From: an uncultured Sphingomonadaceae bacterium
GTDB taxonomy: Bacteria; Pseudomonadota; Alphaproteobacteria; Sphingomonadales; Sphingomonadaceae
Direction of reading: 5' to 3'
NCBI GenBank assembly: GCA_947503245.1
Contig: CANNCV010000001.1
Location: 1,611,501-1,675,500, forward strand
Length of the DNA: 64,000 bases
The position numbers were made by a program, and so were the translations under genes. This document shows, piece after piece, positions 9,284-21,927 of the stretch. Below the pieces are notes generated by a model that did not search any database, was not told where the DNA came from, and saw only the letters and a list, made by a program, of their open reading frames with translations. Each line of letters starts with the position of its first letter. The first letter of the stretch is position 1.

Positions 9284-9983
9284 TGCTTCTGGATGGGAAA
9301 ATTCTGCGCAAGCCTGGATAAACTCAATGGGTGACCAGGGAGACTGGACACGCCGCAAGGTGCTTGACCCTGTGATGCTAAAGCTCGCCAAGGCAAATGG
9401 CGGACATTTTATTGACATTGGCTGTGGTGAGGGGCGCTTTGTGCGTATGCTGGGCGATATAGGCATGGCGGGCATAGGAATAGACCCGACCGAAGCCTTG
9501 ATTGCGCATGCACGCGAATGCGACCCAAATGGTAACTACAATATTGGCGATGGCGAAAAGCTCGATTTTGATGATGCACAATTTGATCTGTCGATCAGCT
9601 ATCTGGCTTTGATTGATATTCCTGATTTTCGTGCCGCCATTGCCGAAATGGTGCGTGTTACGAAACCCGGCGGTCAGTTGCTCATTGCGAATTTGACCAG
9701 TTTTTTCACAGCTGGACGCTGGCGCAAGACGCTTTCAGGGCAGGGCAAAGACTTTCCGATCGATCATTATAGTGAAGAACGCAGTACACGTGAGCAATGG
9801 CAGGGGATTGATATTATCAACCATCACCGGCCGCTTAGCGCTTATATGCAATGCTTTTTGAGCCATGGGCTGGTGCTGGAATATTTTGATGAGCCTGTCC
9901 CCGAACATGATGGCTCTGTGAAGTCGGACCGCTATACCCGTGTGCCGGGCTTTACAGTGATGCAATGGCGTAAACCGGTGTGA
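9276..9983 (+). CDS. Class I SAM-dependent methyltransferase
   Basis: A 235-residue methyltransferase with the Rossmann SAM motif IDIGCGEGRFVRML near residue 45, the acidic residue of motif II in GIGIDPTEAL, and motif IV-like FDLSISYLALIDI. The substrate cannot be told. The GTG at 9276 lies in the stop region of the GNAT gene and is the only start giving a short overlap. The stop TGA lies three bases before the truB ATG at 9986. Confidence 0.82.
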   Translation: MTDASGWENSAQAWINSMGDQGDWTRRKVLDPVMLKLAKANGGHFIDIGCGEGRFVRMLGDIGMAGIGIDPTEALIAHARECDPNGNYNIGDGEKLDFDDAQFDLSISYLALIDIPDFRAAIAEMVRVTKPGGQLLIANLTSFFTAGRWRKTLSGQGKDFPIDHYSEERSTREQWQGIDIINHHRPLSAYMQCFLSHGLVLEYFDEPVPEHDGSVKSDRYTRVPGFTVMQWRKPV

Positions 9984-9985
9984 TT

Positions 9986-10936
9986 ATGCCACATGGCTGG
10001 ATCATATTGGACAAGCCATTAGAGCTTGGCTCTACCCAGGCTGTTGGCGCGGTTAAACGCAATTTGCGCGAAGCGGGGTATAAGGTCTCCGGCAAGGGCG
10101 GGGGCGTCACCAAAATTGGCCATGGCGGCACGCTGGACCCGCTGGCGACAGGTGTGCTGCCCATTGCTATTGGGGAAGCGACCAAGCTAACCGGACGGAT
10201 GCTGGAAGCCAGCAAGGTGTATGATTTCACCATCGCTTTCGGACAGCAAACCACAACGCTGGATAGTGAAGGCGAAGTGATGGCAACGTCAGAGCATCGC
10301 CCCAATATGGCTGATGTACAGTCCATATTGACAGGTTTTACTGGCTCGATCAGCCAAATCCCTCCTGCTTTTTCTGCGTTAAAAGTTGACGGCAAACGGG
10401 CCTATGCTTTGGCGCGGGCCGGTGAAGAGGTTGAATTAAAGGCGCGATCGGTCACTATATACAGCCTGTCCATACACGCACCTGACAGCGCCTTAGATTT
10501 TCAATCTGATGCAGCACCACAGCCTATGCTCTCTGCAATTACGCTGACCGCGCATGTTTCCAAAGGCACCTATATTCGCAGTCTGGCGCGCGACATAGCG
10601 CTGGCGCTCAATACAGTTGGTCATGTTACTATGCTGAGGCGAACAAAAGCCGGGCCATTTGCGTTAAAAGACGCGATTTCGCTGGACAATCTCAATGAAA
10701 TCGGTAATGGCGCGGCAATCAAAGATTATATCTTGCCATTTGAGGCAGGGCTGGACGGTATCCCGGCTCTAACTCTTAACCCCGATCAGGCAAGGCAGGT
10801 CCGTCAGGGCCAGATCGTATCGGGGTTTGCCATGGATGACGGGCAATATTGTGCGCATGATGAGGACGCAGTTCCATTAGCGCTGATAGAGCTTTGCGAA
10901 GGTGATCTTCGCGTTGTCCGTGGGTTTAATTTCTAA
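9986..10936 (+). CDS. truB: tRNA pseudouridine(55) synthase TruB
   Basis: A 316-residue enzyme making pseudouridine 55 in the T-loop of tRNA. The N-terminus MPHGWIILDKP, the catalytic GHGGTLDPLATGVLPI with its aspartate, and KGTYIRSLARDI are all present, with a small PUA-like C-terminal region. The ATG at 9986 was preferred over the GTG at 9980, which overlaps the preceding stop. It lies 23 bases before rpsO, as in other bacteria. Confidence 0.95.
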   Translation: MPHGWIILDKPLELGSTQAVGAVKRNLREAGYKVSGKGGGVTKIGHGGTLDPLATGVLPIAIGEATKLTGRMLEASKVYDFTIAFGQQTTTLDSEGEVMATSEHRPNMADVQSILTGFTGSISQIPPAFSALKVDGKRAYALARAGEEVELKARSVTIYSLSIHAPDSALDFQSDAAPQPMLSAITLTAHVSKGTYIRSLARDIALALNTVGHVTMLRRTKAGPFALKDAISLDNLNEIGNGAAIKDYILPFEAGLDGIPALTLNPDQARQVRQGQIVSGFAMDDGQYCAHDEDAVPLALIELCEGDLRVVRGFNF

Positions 10937-10959
10937 AATGATGCCGTGAAGGAAAAACC

Positions 10960-11229
10960 ATGTCGATTACTGCTGAACGCAAACAAGAAATTATCAAAGA
11001 ACATGCCCGTGAAGAAGGCGACACAGGTTCGCCGGAAGTTCAGGTTGCTATCCTGACCGACCGTATTGTTACACTGACCGAGCATTTCAAATCCCACCAT
11101 AAAGATAACCATTCACGCCGCGGCCTATTGATGATGGTCAATAAGCGCCGTTCGCTTTTGGACTATCTGCGCAAGAAAGACGTGCAGCGTTATGCTGATC
11201 TGATTGCGAAATTGGGTCTTCGTAAATAA
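10960..11229 (+). CDS. rpsO: 30S ribosomal protein S15
   Basis: An 89-residue ribosomal protein of full family length, with [17 protein letters not shown] and [20 protein letters not shown] as clear signatures. It binds 16S rRNA early in assembly. GAAGGA precedes the start. It is followed by an attenuator-like hairpin and pnp, the usual order. Confidence 0.98.
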   Translation: MSITAERKQEIIKEHAREEGDTGSPEVQVAILTDRIVTLTEHFKSHHKDNHSRRGLLMMVNKRRSLLDYLRKKDVQRYADLIAKLGLRK

Positions 11230-11241
11230 TATTGAATTTAG

Positions 11242-11270
11242 GCAAGCGGTCCATATTTGGGCCGCTTTGC
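11242..11270 (+). terminator. Hairpin between rpsO and pnp (weak terminator or attenuator)
   Basis: GCAAGCGGTCC pairs with GGGCCGCTTTGC around the loop ATATTT, with one wobble and one bulged T. Only a broken T tract follows, so read-through into pnp is likely, as known for the E. coli rpsO-pnp junction. Confidence 0.5.
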
Positions 11271-11312
11271 TTATGGGGTGTTCTTGCAATTCGGTAAGGA
11301 CATCAAGGGGCG

Positions 11313-11353
11313 TATAATAAGTCCCCAGACCGCGCGCCGCCGGACAGCGGCGC
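11313..11353 (+). promoter_or_regulatory. pnp leader: perfect -10 box and GC-rich hairpin
   Basis: A perfect TATAAT lies at 11313-11318, but no good -35 box is visible at the right spacing. About 15 bases on, GCGCCGC (11334-11340) pairs perfectly with GCGGCGC (11347-11353) around a 6-nt loop. A 5' hairpin cut by RNase III is the known basis of PNPase autoregulation in E. coli; the same use here is inferred. Confidence 0.4.
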
Positions 11354-11407
11354 AACATAAGAGGCCCCGCCCGGCATTAGGGCTGCGCGGGTACATAAGG
11401 AAAACAC

Positions 11408-13714
11408 ATGTTTGATGTAAAGAAAGTTGAAATGGAGTGGGGCGGAAAGACCCTCACTCTGGAAACGGGCCGTATTGCCCGTCAAGCTGATGGCGCTGTT
11501 CTGGCGACCTATGGCGAAACCGTTGTTCTGTGCGCTGTCACAGCGGCAAAATCGGTTAAAGAGGGACAAGATTTCTTCCCACTCACCGTACATTATCAAG
11601 AAAAATTCTCTGCTGCCGGCCGTATTCCTGGCGGCTTTTTTAAGCGTGAGCGTGGCGCGACAGAAAAAGAAACGCTGACAAGCCGTCTTATCGACCGCCC
11701 GATCCGCCCGCTTTTCCCTGAAGGTTTCTACAATGAAATCAATGTTATCTGTCAGGTTCTTAGCTATGATGGCGAAACCGAGGCTGACATTGTTGCCATG
11801 GTTGCTGCTTCTGCCGCGCTGACCATTTCTGGCTTGCCGTTCATGGGTCCAATCGGCGCAGCACGCGTTGGTTACCAAGATGGCGAATATAGCCTGAACC
11901 CATCAATGGAGCAGGTTAAAGAAGGCGAGCTTGATCTGGTTGTTGCGGCCACTGGCAATGCCGTGATGATGGTTGAATCCGAAGCCAAGGAATTGACTGA
12001 AGACGTCATGCTGGGCGCAGTAATGTTCGCGCATGACGAGATTAAAAAGGTTGTAAACACCATTATTGATCTGGCTGAAAAAGCGGCCAAAGATCCATGG
12101 GAAATCGACCTTTCTGACAATACCGCCGATATGAAAAACGAAATCCGTTCGTTGATCGGTGATGATATTGCAGCCGCTTATAAAGTGACTGACAAATCTG
12201 CGCGTTCAGATGCGTTGAATGAAGCGCGCGCCAAGGTGAAGGCACATTATGCCGATGCTGAAGGTCAGACGCAGATGACCGCTGGCAAAGTCATGAAGAA
12301 GCTAGAAGCTGAAATCGTGCGCGGCGCTATCTTGAAAGACGGCTCACGTATTGATGGACGCAAAACCAATGAAGTGCGCCAGATTGAATCCATGGTTGGT
12401 TTCTTGCCGCGTACCCACGGCTCAGCACTTTTCACTCGCGGTGAAACACAGGCCATTTGTACAACGACTTTGGGCACCAAAGATGCTGAGCAAATGATCG
12501 ACGGTCTGGATGGTCTGTCTTACAGCAATTTCATGCTGCACTATAACTTTCCGCCATATTCTGTTGGTGAAGTGGGCCGTTTTGGCGCACCGGGTCGCCG
12601 TGAAATTGGTCATGGTAAATTGGCATGGCGTGCTCTGCACCCTGTGCTGCCTAGCCAAGAAGATTTCCCTTATACCATCCGCATCTTGTCTGACATCACA
12701 GAATCTAACGGTTCTTCGTCAATGGCAACAATCTGTGGTGGCTGTCTGTCGATGATGGATGCAGGGGTTCCCATCGAACGTCCCGTTTCCGGCATTGCCA
12801 TGGGCTTGATCCTTGAAGGCGAAGACTTTGCCGTATTGTCCGACATACTGGGTGATGAGGATCATCTGGGCGATATGGACTTCAAAGTGGCTGGTACCGA
12901 AAAAGGCATCACCACCATGCAGATGGACATTAAGATTGCCGGTATTACCGAGGAAATCTTCAAAACGGCATTGGGTCAGGCATCTGAAGGCCGTGCGCAC
13001 ATATTGGGCGAAATGCAAAAAGCTCTGGGCGGCGCTCGCACAGAATTGTCTGCACACGCACCGCGCATTGAAACCATGCAAATCGACAAATCGAAGATCC
13101 GTGACATTATCGGCACTGGCGGCAAAGTGATCCGCGAAATCGTTGCTGAAACTGGTGCGAAGGTCGATATTGACGATGAAGGCATGATCAAAATCTCGTC
13201 TTCAGACGGCGCGCAGATTGAAGCGGCCAAAGCTTGGATTGCGGGCATTGTAGAAGAAGCTGAAGTTGGCAAAATCTACAATGGTAAAGTCGTCAACCTT
13301 GTCGACTTTGGTGCCTTTGTGAATTTCATGGGCGGTAAAGACGGTTTGGTTCACGTATCTGAAATCAAAAATGAGCGTGTTGAGAAAGTCGCTGACGAAC
13401 TGTCCGAAGGTCAGGAAGTCAAAGTCAAGGTTCTGGAAATCGACCAACGTGGTAAGGTTCGCCTCTCCATGCGGGTTGTGGATCAGGAAACCGGCGAAGA
13501 ACTTGAAGACACACGCCCACCACGTGAAAATAAGCGCGGCGGTAATGATCGCGGTGGCCGTGGTCGTGGCCCACGTCGTGATGGTGATGGCGGCAAAGAA
13601 GGTGGCCGTGGACGCGGTCGTGGCCGTGGTCGCGGCAGTGACGGCGGCGATTCTGGTGGTGATAAAGGCGGTGATGCGCCATTGCCTGATTTCATTACCG
13701 GTGATGACGATTAA
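11408..13714 (+). CDS. pnp: Polyribonucleotide nucleotidyltransferase (PNPase) with RG-rich tail
   Basis: A 768-residue 3'-5' phosphorolytic exoribonuclease of the RNA degradosome. Two RNase PH domains (about 10-210 and 310-545) are followed by a KH domain (about 555-615, with [12 protein letters not shown]) and an S1 domain (about 620-690). The last 65 residues are rich in Arg, Gly and Asp, with several RGRG repeats, ending [11 protein letters not shown]. Such tails occur in alphaproteobacterial PNPases and may contact RNase E or RNA. AAGGAAAAC precedes the ATG. A strong terminator follows. Confidence 0.97.
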   Translation: MFDVKKVEMEWGGKTLTLETGRIARQADGAVLATYGETVVLCAVTAAKSVKEGQDFFPLTVHYQEKFSAAGRIPGGFFKRERGATEKETLTSRLIDRPIRPLFPEGFYNEINVICQVLSYDGETEADIVAMVAASAALTISGLPFMGPIGAARVGYQDGEYSLNPSMEQVKEGELDLVVAATGNAVMMVESEAKELTEDVMLGAVMFAHDEIKKVVNTIIDLAEKAAKDPWEIDLSDNTADMKNEIRSLIGDDIAAAYKVTDKSARSDALNEARAKVKAHYADAEGQTQMTAGKVMKKLEAEIVRGAILKDGSRIDGRKTNEVRQIESMVGFLPRTHGSALFTRGETQAICTTTLGTKDAEQMIDGLDGLSYSNFMLHYNFPPYSVGEVGRFGAPGRREIGHGKLAWRALHPVLPSQEDFPYTIRILSDITESNGSSSMATICGGCLSMMDAGVPIERPVSGIAMGLILEGEDFAVLSDILGDEDHLGDMDFKVAGTEKGITTMQMDIKIAGITEEIFKTALGQASEGRAHILGEMQKALGGARTELSAHAPRIETMQIDKSKIRDIIGTGGKVIREIVAETGAKVDIDDEGMIKISSSDGAQIEAAKAWIAGIVEEAEVGKIYNGKVVNLVDFGAFVNFMGGKDGLVHVSEIKNERVEKVADELSEGQEVKVKVLEIDQRGKVRLSMRVVDQETGEELEDTRPPRENKRGGNDRGGRGRGPRRDGDGGKEGGRGRGRGRGRGSDGGDSGGDKGGDAPLPDFITGDDD

Positions 13715-13740
13715 GTTTAGCCAATAGCGATAAGCATTTA

Positions 13741-13772
13741 AGGGGTCGCCATGAAAGTGGTGGCCCCTTTTT
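13741..13772 (+). terminator. Rho-independent terminator after pnp
   Basis: An 11-bp stem (13741-13751 with 13758-13768, two G-U pairs) encloses a 6-base loop and is followed by a run of five T (13768-13772). It closes the long rimP-to-pnp cluster. Confidence 0.9.
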
Positions 13773-13856
13773 GCATCTTTCTTCCGTGATATAGCGTCAA
13801 TCGCTTGACTGTCCTGATATTTGCGCGGCATCACTGTGCATTGAGGGAGAAACATT

Positions 13857-14948
13857 ATGGATCATAACCATGAGCATTGCGCTCCAAATGGGCCGGGGAA
13901 ATCGCCTTATATTACTGAATTTGCTCTAAACTGGCCGGGGGCAGAAGATGATGAATGCAATCACGCACCGGCTGACCCTTTTAGCTGTTGCCCGTCATTC
14001 TCCGGCTCTACCCATGAGATTGTTTACGACCCGCGCAGTGATATATTCTGGGTTTCCGGCCAAGCCTATGACCATCTGGCCTGTGTCACACGGCAGGGTG
14101 AGGCGAGCTATCACCCTATGCCTAAGGACAGTGCGCCGCATGGACTGGCAATAGATCATGATGGCAATGTCTGGGTCACTTTGGAGAATATAGGCGCATT
14201 GGCGCGTATAGCCGAAGATGGCTCCATAGCGGAACAAGTGGATATTTGCTTGCACATTACAGATGCGCCAGCACCATTTAATCCACGCCCTCATGGATTG
14301 GGTGTCGGCACTGATGGTGCATTATGGTTCACTGGCAAGCTGACCAATAGTGTAGGCAAGGTCGATACCAATCGCAATGTCACCCATATTGCGCTGCCGA
14401 CCATCGGCGCAACGCCCATATATGCCGCAGCCAGTGCTAATGGCAAAATGTGGTTTAGTGAATTGACCGGCAACAAAATCGCCTGTGTGGATGCTTTGGG
14501 CGACGTAACCGAACTTGATATTCCCACCGCATCCAGTCGGCCTATTGCGATTGTGCCGTCGCCAGATGGCCAATCCATGTGGTTCTCACAAGAGGCAGGC
14601 GGCAATGTTGCGCGCATAGATCAGGATGGCAGCATATGCGAATTTGCCGTGCCGCTGGTTTCAAGCTCTGCCATTCTTGCTGGGCTGGCATTTGATAATA
14701 GTGGCAATTTATGGGTTCAGCAATATATCGCACCGCCAGAAATGGGGGGCACTGGCGATGATTATATTGTGCGTTTGGATAAGGCGTTGTTGAAGGCAAA
14801 AGACGGTGACTTAACCGAAGTCGATATCAGCTTTTTCAAAGCCCCATCGCAGCGAACCGTCATGCACCGTATCATTGCTGGGCCGGACGGCGAGATATGG
14901 TTTACTGAATTGGGAATAAATCAGATCGGCCGTCTCATTCTCGAGTGA
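13857..14948 (+). CDS. Vgb-like (virginiamycin B lyase family) beta-propeller protein
   Basis: A 363-residue protein with repeated blades of the form DGxxWFTE/DGNVWVTL (six or seven), as in streptogramin B lyase Vgb and related propellers. The segment MHRIIAGPDGEIWFTE near the C-terminus has the spaced His and Glu typical of the lyase site. The N-terminal 45 residues are unusual: rich in His and Cys (DHNHEHC, ECNH, SCCP), with no clear signal peptide. AGGGAG precedes the ATG. It is flanked by terminator and intergenic DNA, so it is probably a single-gene unit. Many family members are not antibiotic lyases; the substrate here is unknown. Confidence 0.75.
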   Translation: MDHNHEHCAPNGPGKSPYITEFALNWPGAEDDECNHAPADPFSCCPSFSGSTHEIVYDPRSDIFWVSGQAYDHLACVTRQGEASYHPMPKDSAPHGLAIDHDGNVWVTLENIGALARIAEDGSIAEQVDICLHITDAPAPFNPRPHGLGVGTDGALWFTGKLTNSVGKVDTNRNVTHIALPTIGATPIYAAASANGKMWFSELTGNKIACVDALGDVTELDIPTASSRPIAIVPSPDGQSMWFSQEAGGNVARIDQDGSICEFAVPLVSSSAILAGLAFDNSGNLWVQQYIAPPEMGGTGDDYIVRLDKALLKAKDGDLTEVDISFFKAPSQRTVMHRIIAGPDGEIWFTELGINQIGRLILE

Positions 14949-15113
14949 TGGCGCTTCAAAAGGAGCCGTTTTGCTCCATATTTGTTGCAGTTGAGCAATG
15001 GCTATTCACTTGCGGTTTATCCGCAATTCTGTAAACAACAGTCACGCTTTAACTAAGGCCATAGACGAATAAGTTGGTCCGCTCGCATGACCCGAAAGGG
15101 CAAGGGGAATTTA

Positions 15114-15896
15114 ATGGTGCGCAAATTCGCTTCAATAGCCATGCTCTCGATAAGCTCTGTTCTCGTGAGCGGCTGCTCAATTTTTGGCGGCAGTGGCGGC
15201 GGAGACATTGATACAAGCTATGTCGCACGTGATGTGAGTACGCTGTATACAACCGCAAAGCGGCGTCTTGACGCCAATCAATATCAACTGTCAGCAGCTT
15301 TGTTTGATGAGGTTGAGCGCCAACACCCTTATTCACCATGGTCTCGCCGCGCGAAATTGATGAGCGCCTACAGCTATTATTTGTCACGTGACTATAACAA
15401 AGCGGTGCAGTCATCGCAGAGCTTTTTGGCCATTCACCCTGGCAATAAAGATGCGCCCTATGCCTATTATCTGATTGCGCTGAGCTATTATGAGCAGATT
15501 AGTGATGTCACACGCGATCAGAAGATCACTGAACAGGCATTGGCCTCACTTGGCGAAGTTATGCGCCGCTATCCAGAAAGCCGCTATGCGGCCGATGCGC
15601 GATTGAAGGTCGATCTGGTTAATGATCACCTTGCAGGCAAAGAGATGGAAATCGGTCGTTTTTATCAACGCGACTCCAAATGGTTGGCCGCGACATTGCG
15701 GTTTCAGGCCGTTGTCGACAAATTCCAGACAACCAGCCATGCTCCAGAGGCGCTATATCGTTTGACGGAGAGTTATCTGTCTTTGGGTATCCCCGACGAA
15801 GCAAAGCGTTCAGCGGCCGTTCTAGGCGCTAACTATCCTGGTTCAAAATGGTATGAACGTGCATTTAAATTGATGGAGAAGCATGGCGGCATCTGA
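15114..15896 (+). CDS. bamD: Outer membrane assembly lipoprotein BamD
   Basis: A 260-residue BAM-complex lipoprotein that helps insert beta-barrel proteins. A signal peptide ends in the lipobox LVSGC (Cys near residue 20), followed by a short Gly-rich linker and five TPR-like repeats, beginning YTTAKRRLDANQYQLSAALFDEVERQHPYSPW. The ATG at 15114 gives a proper signal peptide and has GGGG seven bases upstream; the ATG at 15087 would add nine charged residues. It lies upstream of recN, a common neighbour in alphaproteobacteria. Confidence 0.93.
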   Translation: MVRKFASIAMLSISSVLVSGCSIFGGSGGGDIDTSYVARDVSTLYTTAKRRLDANQYQLSAALFDEVERQHPYSPWSRRAKLMSAYSYYLSRDYNKAVQSSQSFLAIHPGNKDAPYAYYLIALSYYEQISDVTRDQKITEQALASLGEVMRRYPESRYAADARLKVDLVNDHLAGKEMEIGRFYQRDSKWLAATLRFQAVVDKFQTTSHAPEALYRLTESYLSLGIPDEAKRSAAVLGANYPGSKWYERAFKLMEKHGGI

Positions 15897-16001
15897 TTGC
15901 TGCGTGTTTTTATATCTTTAAATCTCGGTCTTTTCCGCCTTTTGTGGATAGCCTGCCATTACCTTCTCGGCATTTGTGCATCTTCGCGCTATTGAGTGAA
16001 C

Positions 16002-19744
<3,743 letters not shown>

Positions 19745-19759
19745 GCCGCAATAATAAAC

Positions 19760-20728
19760 TTATGGATTAGGACCTGAGCGCAATTCGTCTTTGATAATTT
19801 GTAGGAGTGCCGATCTTTGCAGGGCAGCAGATCTATCCAAGGGGATTGAGTACCAACCGTGCAGCAATACCAAATCCCACTCGCTGACGGACTCAGGCAA
19901 TTCGCGGCCAGCCTTTTGATCATCAAAAAGCGATAATATGGAAGGGATGCCTAGCTCAGCATTTTGGTTGTTACTGACTTCCAACATAAGCGACAAAGCG
20001 GCATAATCGGCAATTTGCGTTGTCGTAAGGCCCAATAACGCTTCTTCCTCCAAGAGCAGATAGGATGCCGTTACAGACTTTGTTGTTGCGGTAATAACTC
20101 TTGACGGTTCAACGCCGGTCAGGACTTGAACATTGTCATTGAGCACGCTCGCCAAAATACCTTCGACATCAACAGCTCGGTTTGCGTCATCCCTAACTGG
20201 TCTAACACCATTTTTAGAAGAATTATTCTCCCTTATCTGCCAGCGGAAAACAGGGCCCGGTGCATTTTGGATGCGGTTGCGCTCGCTTGGTTTCAGGGTG
20301 CCAAAAACACCGCGATGTTTTCTGCGGAGAAAACTAATTGTCTCTTTGCCTTTGTCGATCACAACTACAAAAGCGTTGGGCTTACAATCAATATCGGCAA
20401 CAGGCACCTCGGACGCTTTCGCGACGGCAGTAATCCGTGCGGCGATAGCTTTATTAAATTCGTCAGATAACCCATATGCGCGAACACAGAGAGGCTTCCC
20501 TAATCTGCCATATTGGCCTTTGAACCTTCCGCCTGGCGGTGTTGCAATGACGTTCCGCACATATTCACGCACACGATCATCAAGCTCTTTTTCACCAATG
20601 ACGACAATGGTATTATCAGTTTGATTTTCAGTCTGTTGTTCGTTCTCATCGTTGCTTTGCTGCGCATATGATAAATATGGAGCTGCGGAGAGGAGTATGA
20701 ATGATGCAATCAAGGTTATATGTTTCAT
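19760..20728 (-). CDS. Secreted protein of unknown function, tandem paralog A
   Basis: A 322-residue protein with a signal peptide (cleavage likely after SYA, about residue 22), then a Gln/Glu/Asn-rich linker and TIVVIGEKELDDRVREYV. The mature part has two regions: the first with PLC.RAYGL and a second cysteine in DCKPNAFVVVIDKG, possibly a disulfide; the second, helical, starting VTASYLLLEEEALLGL. I do not know a named family, though similar secreted proteins seem common in sphingomonads. The ATG at 20728 is preferred over the GTG at 20734. It is a close paralog of the next gene upstream, and the two convergently face ligA. Confidence 0.8.
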   Translation of the reverse strand: MKHITLIASFILLSAAPYLSYAQQSNDENEQQTENQTDNTIVVIGEKELDDRVREYVRNVIATPPGGRFKGQYGRLGKPLCVRAYGLSDEFNKAIAARITAVAKASEVPVADIDCKPNAFVVVIDKGKETISFLRRKHRGVFGTLKPSERNRIQNAPGPVFRWQIRENNSSKNGVRPVRDDANRAVDVEGILASVLNDNVQVLTGVEPSRVITATTKSVTASYLLLEEEALLGLTTTQIADYAALSLMLEVSNNQNAELGIPSILSLFDDQKAGRELPESVSEWDLVLLHGWYSIPLDRSAALQRSALLQIIKDELRSGPNP

Positions 20729-20895
20729 GATCACAGTATACTCTGAATTGCCATTAAAGTAAATTCAGAATTCTAACTGTTATTTCAATCACAAAGCCTT
20801 CACGCGACAACTATGTCTATTTCTCATACTGAATCACTGAGAGTTTCTCTTGCCAATAGCGCAAATAAAACTTGCATTAGCTATGCTATGGACAT

Positions 20896-21873
20896 TTATC
20901 GAGTGGAGCTTGATCGCATTTCATCTTTGATGATTTGCAGTAGTGCTGCTCGTTGCAGCGCGGCAGATCTATCCAAAGGAATAGAGTACCAGCCGTGCAG
21001 CAACACCAAATCCCATTCGCTAACCGACTCAGGTAACTCGCGACCAGCCTTCTGGTCATCGAAAAGCGATAATATAGAAGGAATATTAAGTTCGACATTT
21101 TGATTATTGCTGACCTCGAGCATCAATGACATTGCGGCATAATCGGCTATTTGTGTGGTTGTGAGGCCTAGTAAAGCCTCTTCTTCCAGAAGCAAATAGG
21201 ATGCCGTGACCTGCTGTTTGGTAGGCGAGATGATTCTTGATGGTTCAACTCTGGTATTTAGGGGTATGCTGTCATTCAATATACTTGCCAAAGCACCTAC
21301 ATCGACAGCATCATTGGGGCCTATTAAGGGTGGAGCAGCGCCATCAGCTGAATTGACTTCACTACGCAGTTGCCAACGAAAAACAGGACCAGGTGCATTT
21401 GCAATTCTATTACGCTCACTGGGTTGTAGCGTCCCAAAGATCCGATGATGCTTCTTACGCAAAGAATCAATTGTCTCTTTGCCTTTGTCGATCACTATAA
21501 CAAAAGCGTTAGGTCTACAGTTGGGACCTGCAACAGGTACTTCTGATGCCCTCGCGACGGCCGTAATTCTATCGGCAATAGCTTTATTAAATGTGTCAGA
21601 CAGCCCATAAGCGCGAGCGCATAGAGGTTTTTCTAATCTGCCATACTGACCTTTAAATCGCATGCCTGATGGTGTGGCAATGACTTTGCGCACATAATCT
21701 CGCACTTGGTCTTCAAACTCTTTTTCGCCAATAACCACGATGGTATTATCGGGCTTGGTTATATTTTTGTCTTCAGTTTGCTCGCTGCTTTCTACTGCAT
21801 CTTGCCGAGCATGTGCAAAAGAAGGTGTTGTCAAGAAGATGACAATTGCGACCAAAGTAACAAAATTTTTCAT
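20896..21873 (-). CDS. Secreted protein of unknown function, tandem paralog B
   Basis: A 325-residue protein with a signal peptide (MKNFVTLVAIVIFLTTPSFAHA), colinear with paralog A over its whole length. The last hundred residues differ at only about five positions, while the linker after the signal peptide and the region near residues 170-215 are divergent. The paired cysteines (PLCARAYGL and NCRPNAF) are conserved. It lies 167 bases upstream of paralog A in the same direction. Probably periplasmic. Function unknown. Confidence 0.8.
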   Translation of the reverse strand: MKNFVTLVAIVIFLTTPSFAHARQDAVESSEQTEDKNITKPDNTIVVIGEKEFEDQVRDYVRKVIATPSGMRFKGQYGRLEKPLCARAYGLSDTFNKAIADRITAVARASEVPVAGPNCRPNAFVIVIDKGKETIDSLRKKHHRIFGTLQPSERNRIANAPGPVFRWQLRSEVNSADGAAPPLIGPNDAVDVGALASILNDSIPLNTRVEPSRIISPTKQQVTASYLLLEEEALLGLTTTQIADYAAMSLMLEVSNNQNVELNIPSILSLFDDQKAGRELPESVSEWDLVLLHGWYSIPLDRSAALQRAALLQIIKDEMRSSSTR

Positions 21874-21927
21874 AAGGTAAGCTTATATGTAAAATTTAGT
21901 CATGTAAACCCGAACATCTAGCGACAT

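Noticed and set aside
13202-13855. Minus-strand open frame opposite the end of pnp (217 codons)
   Set aside because: Composition is Thr/Ala/Phe-rich, reflecting the RG-repeat tail, and it runs through the pnp terminator.
15010-15026. TTGCGG-TTTAT-CCGCAA hairpin as a terminator for the Vgb-like gene
   Set aside because: Only six base pairs and no T-run; it is 60 bases past the stop and might be chance.
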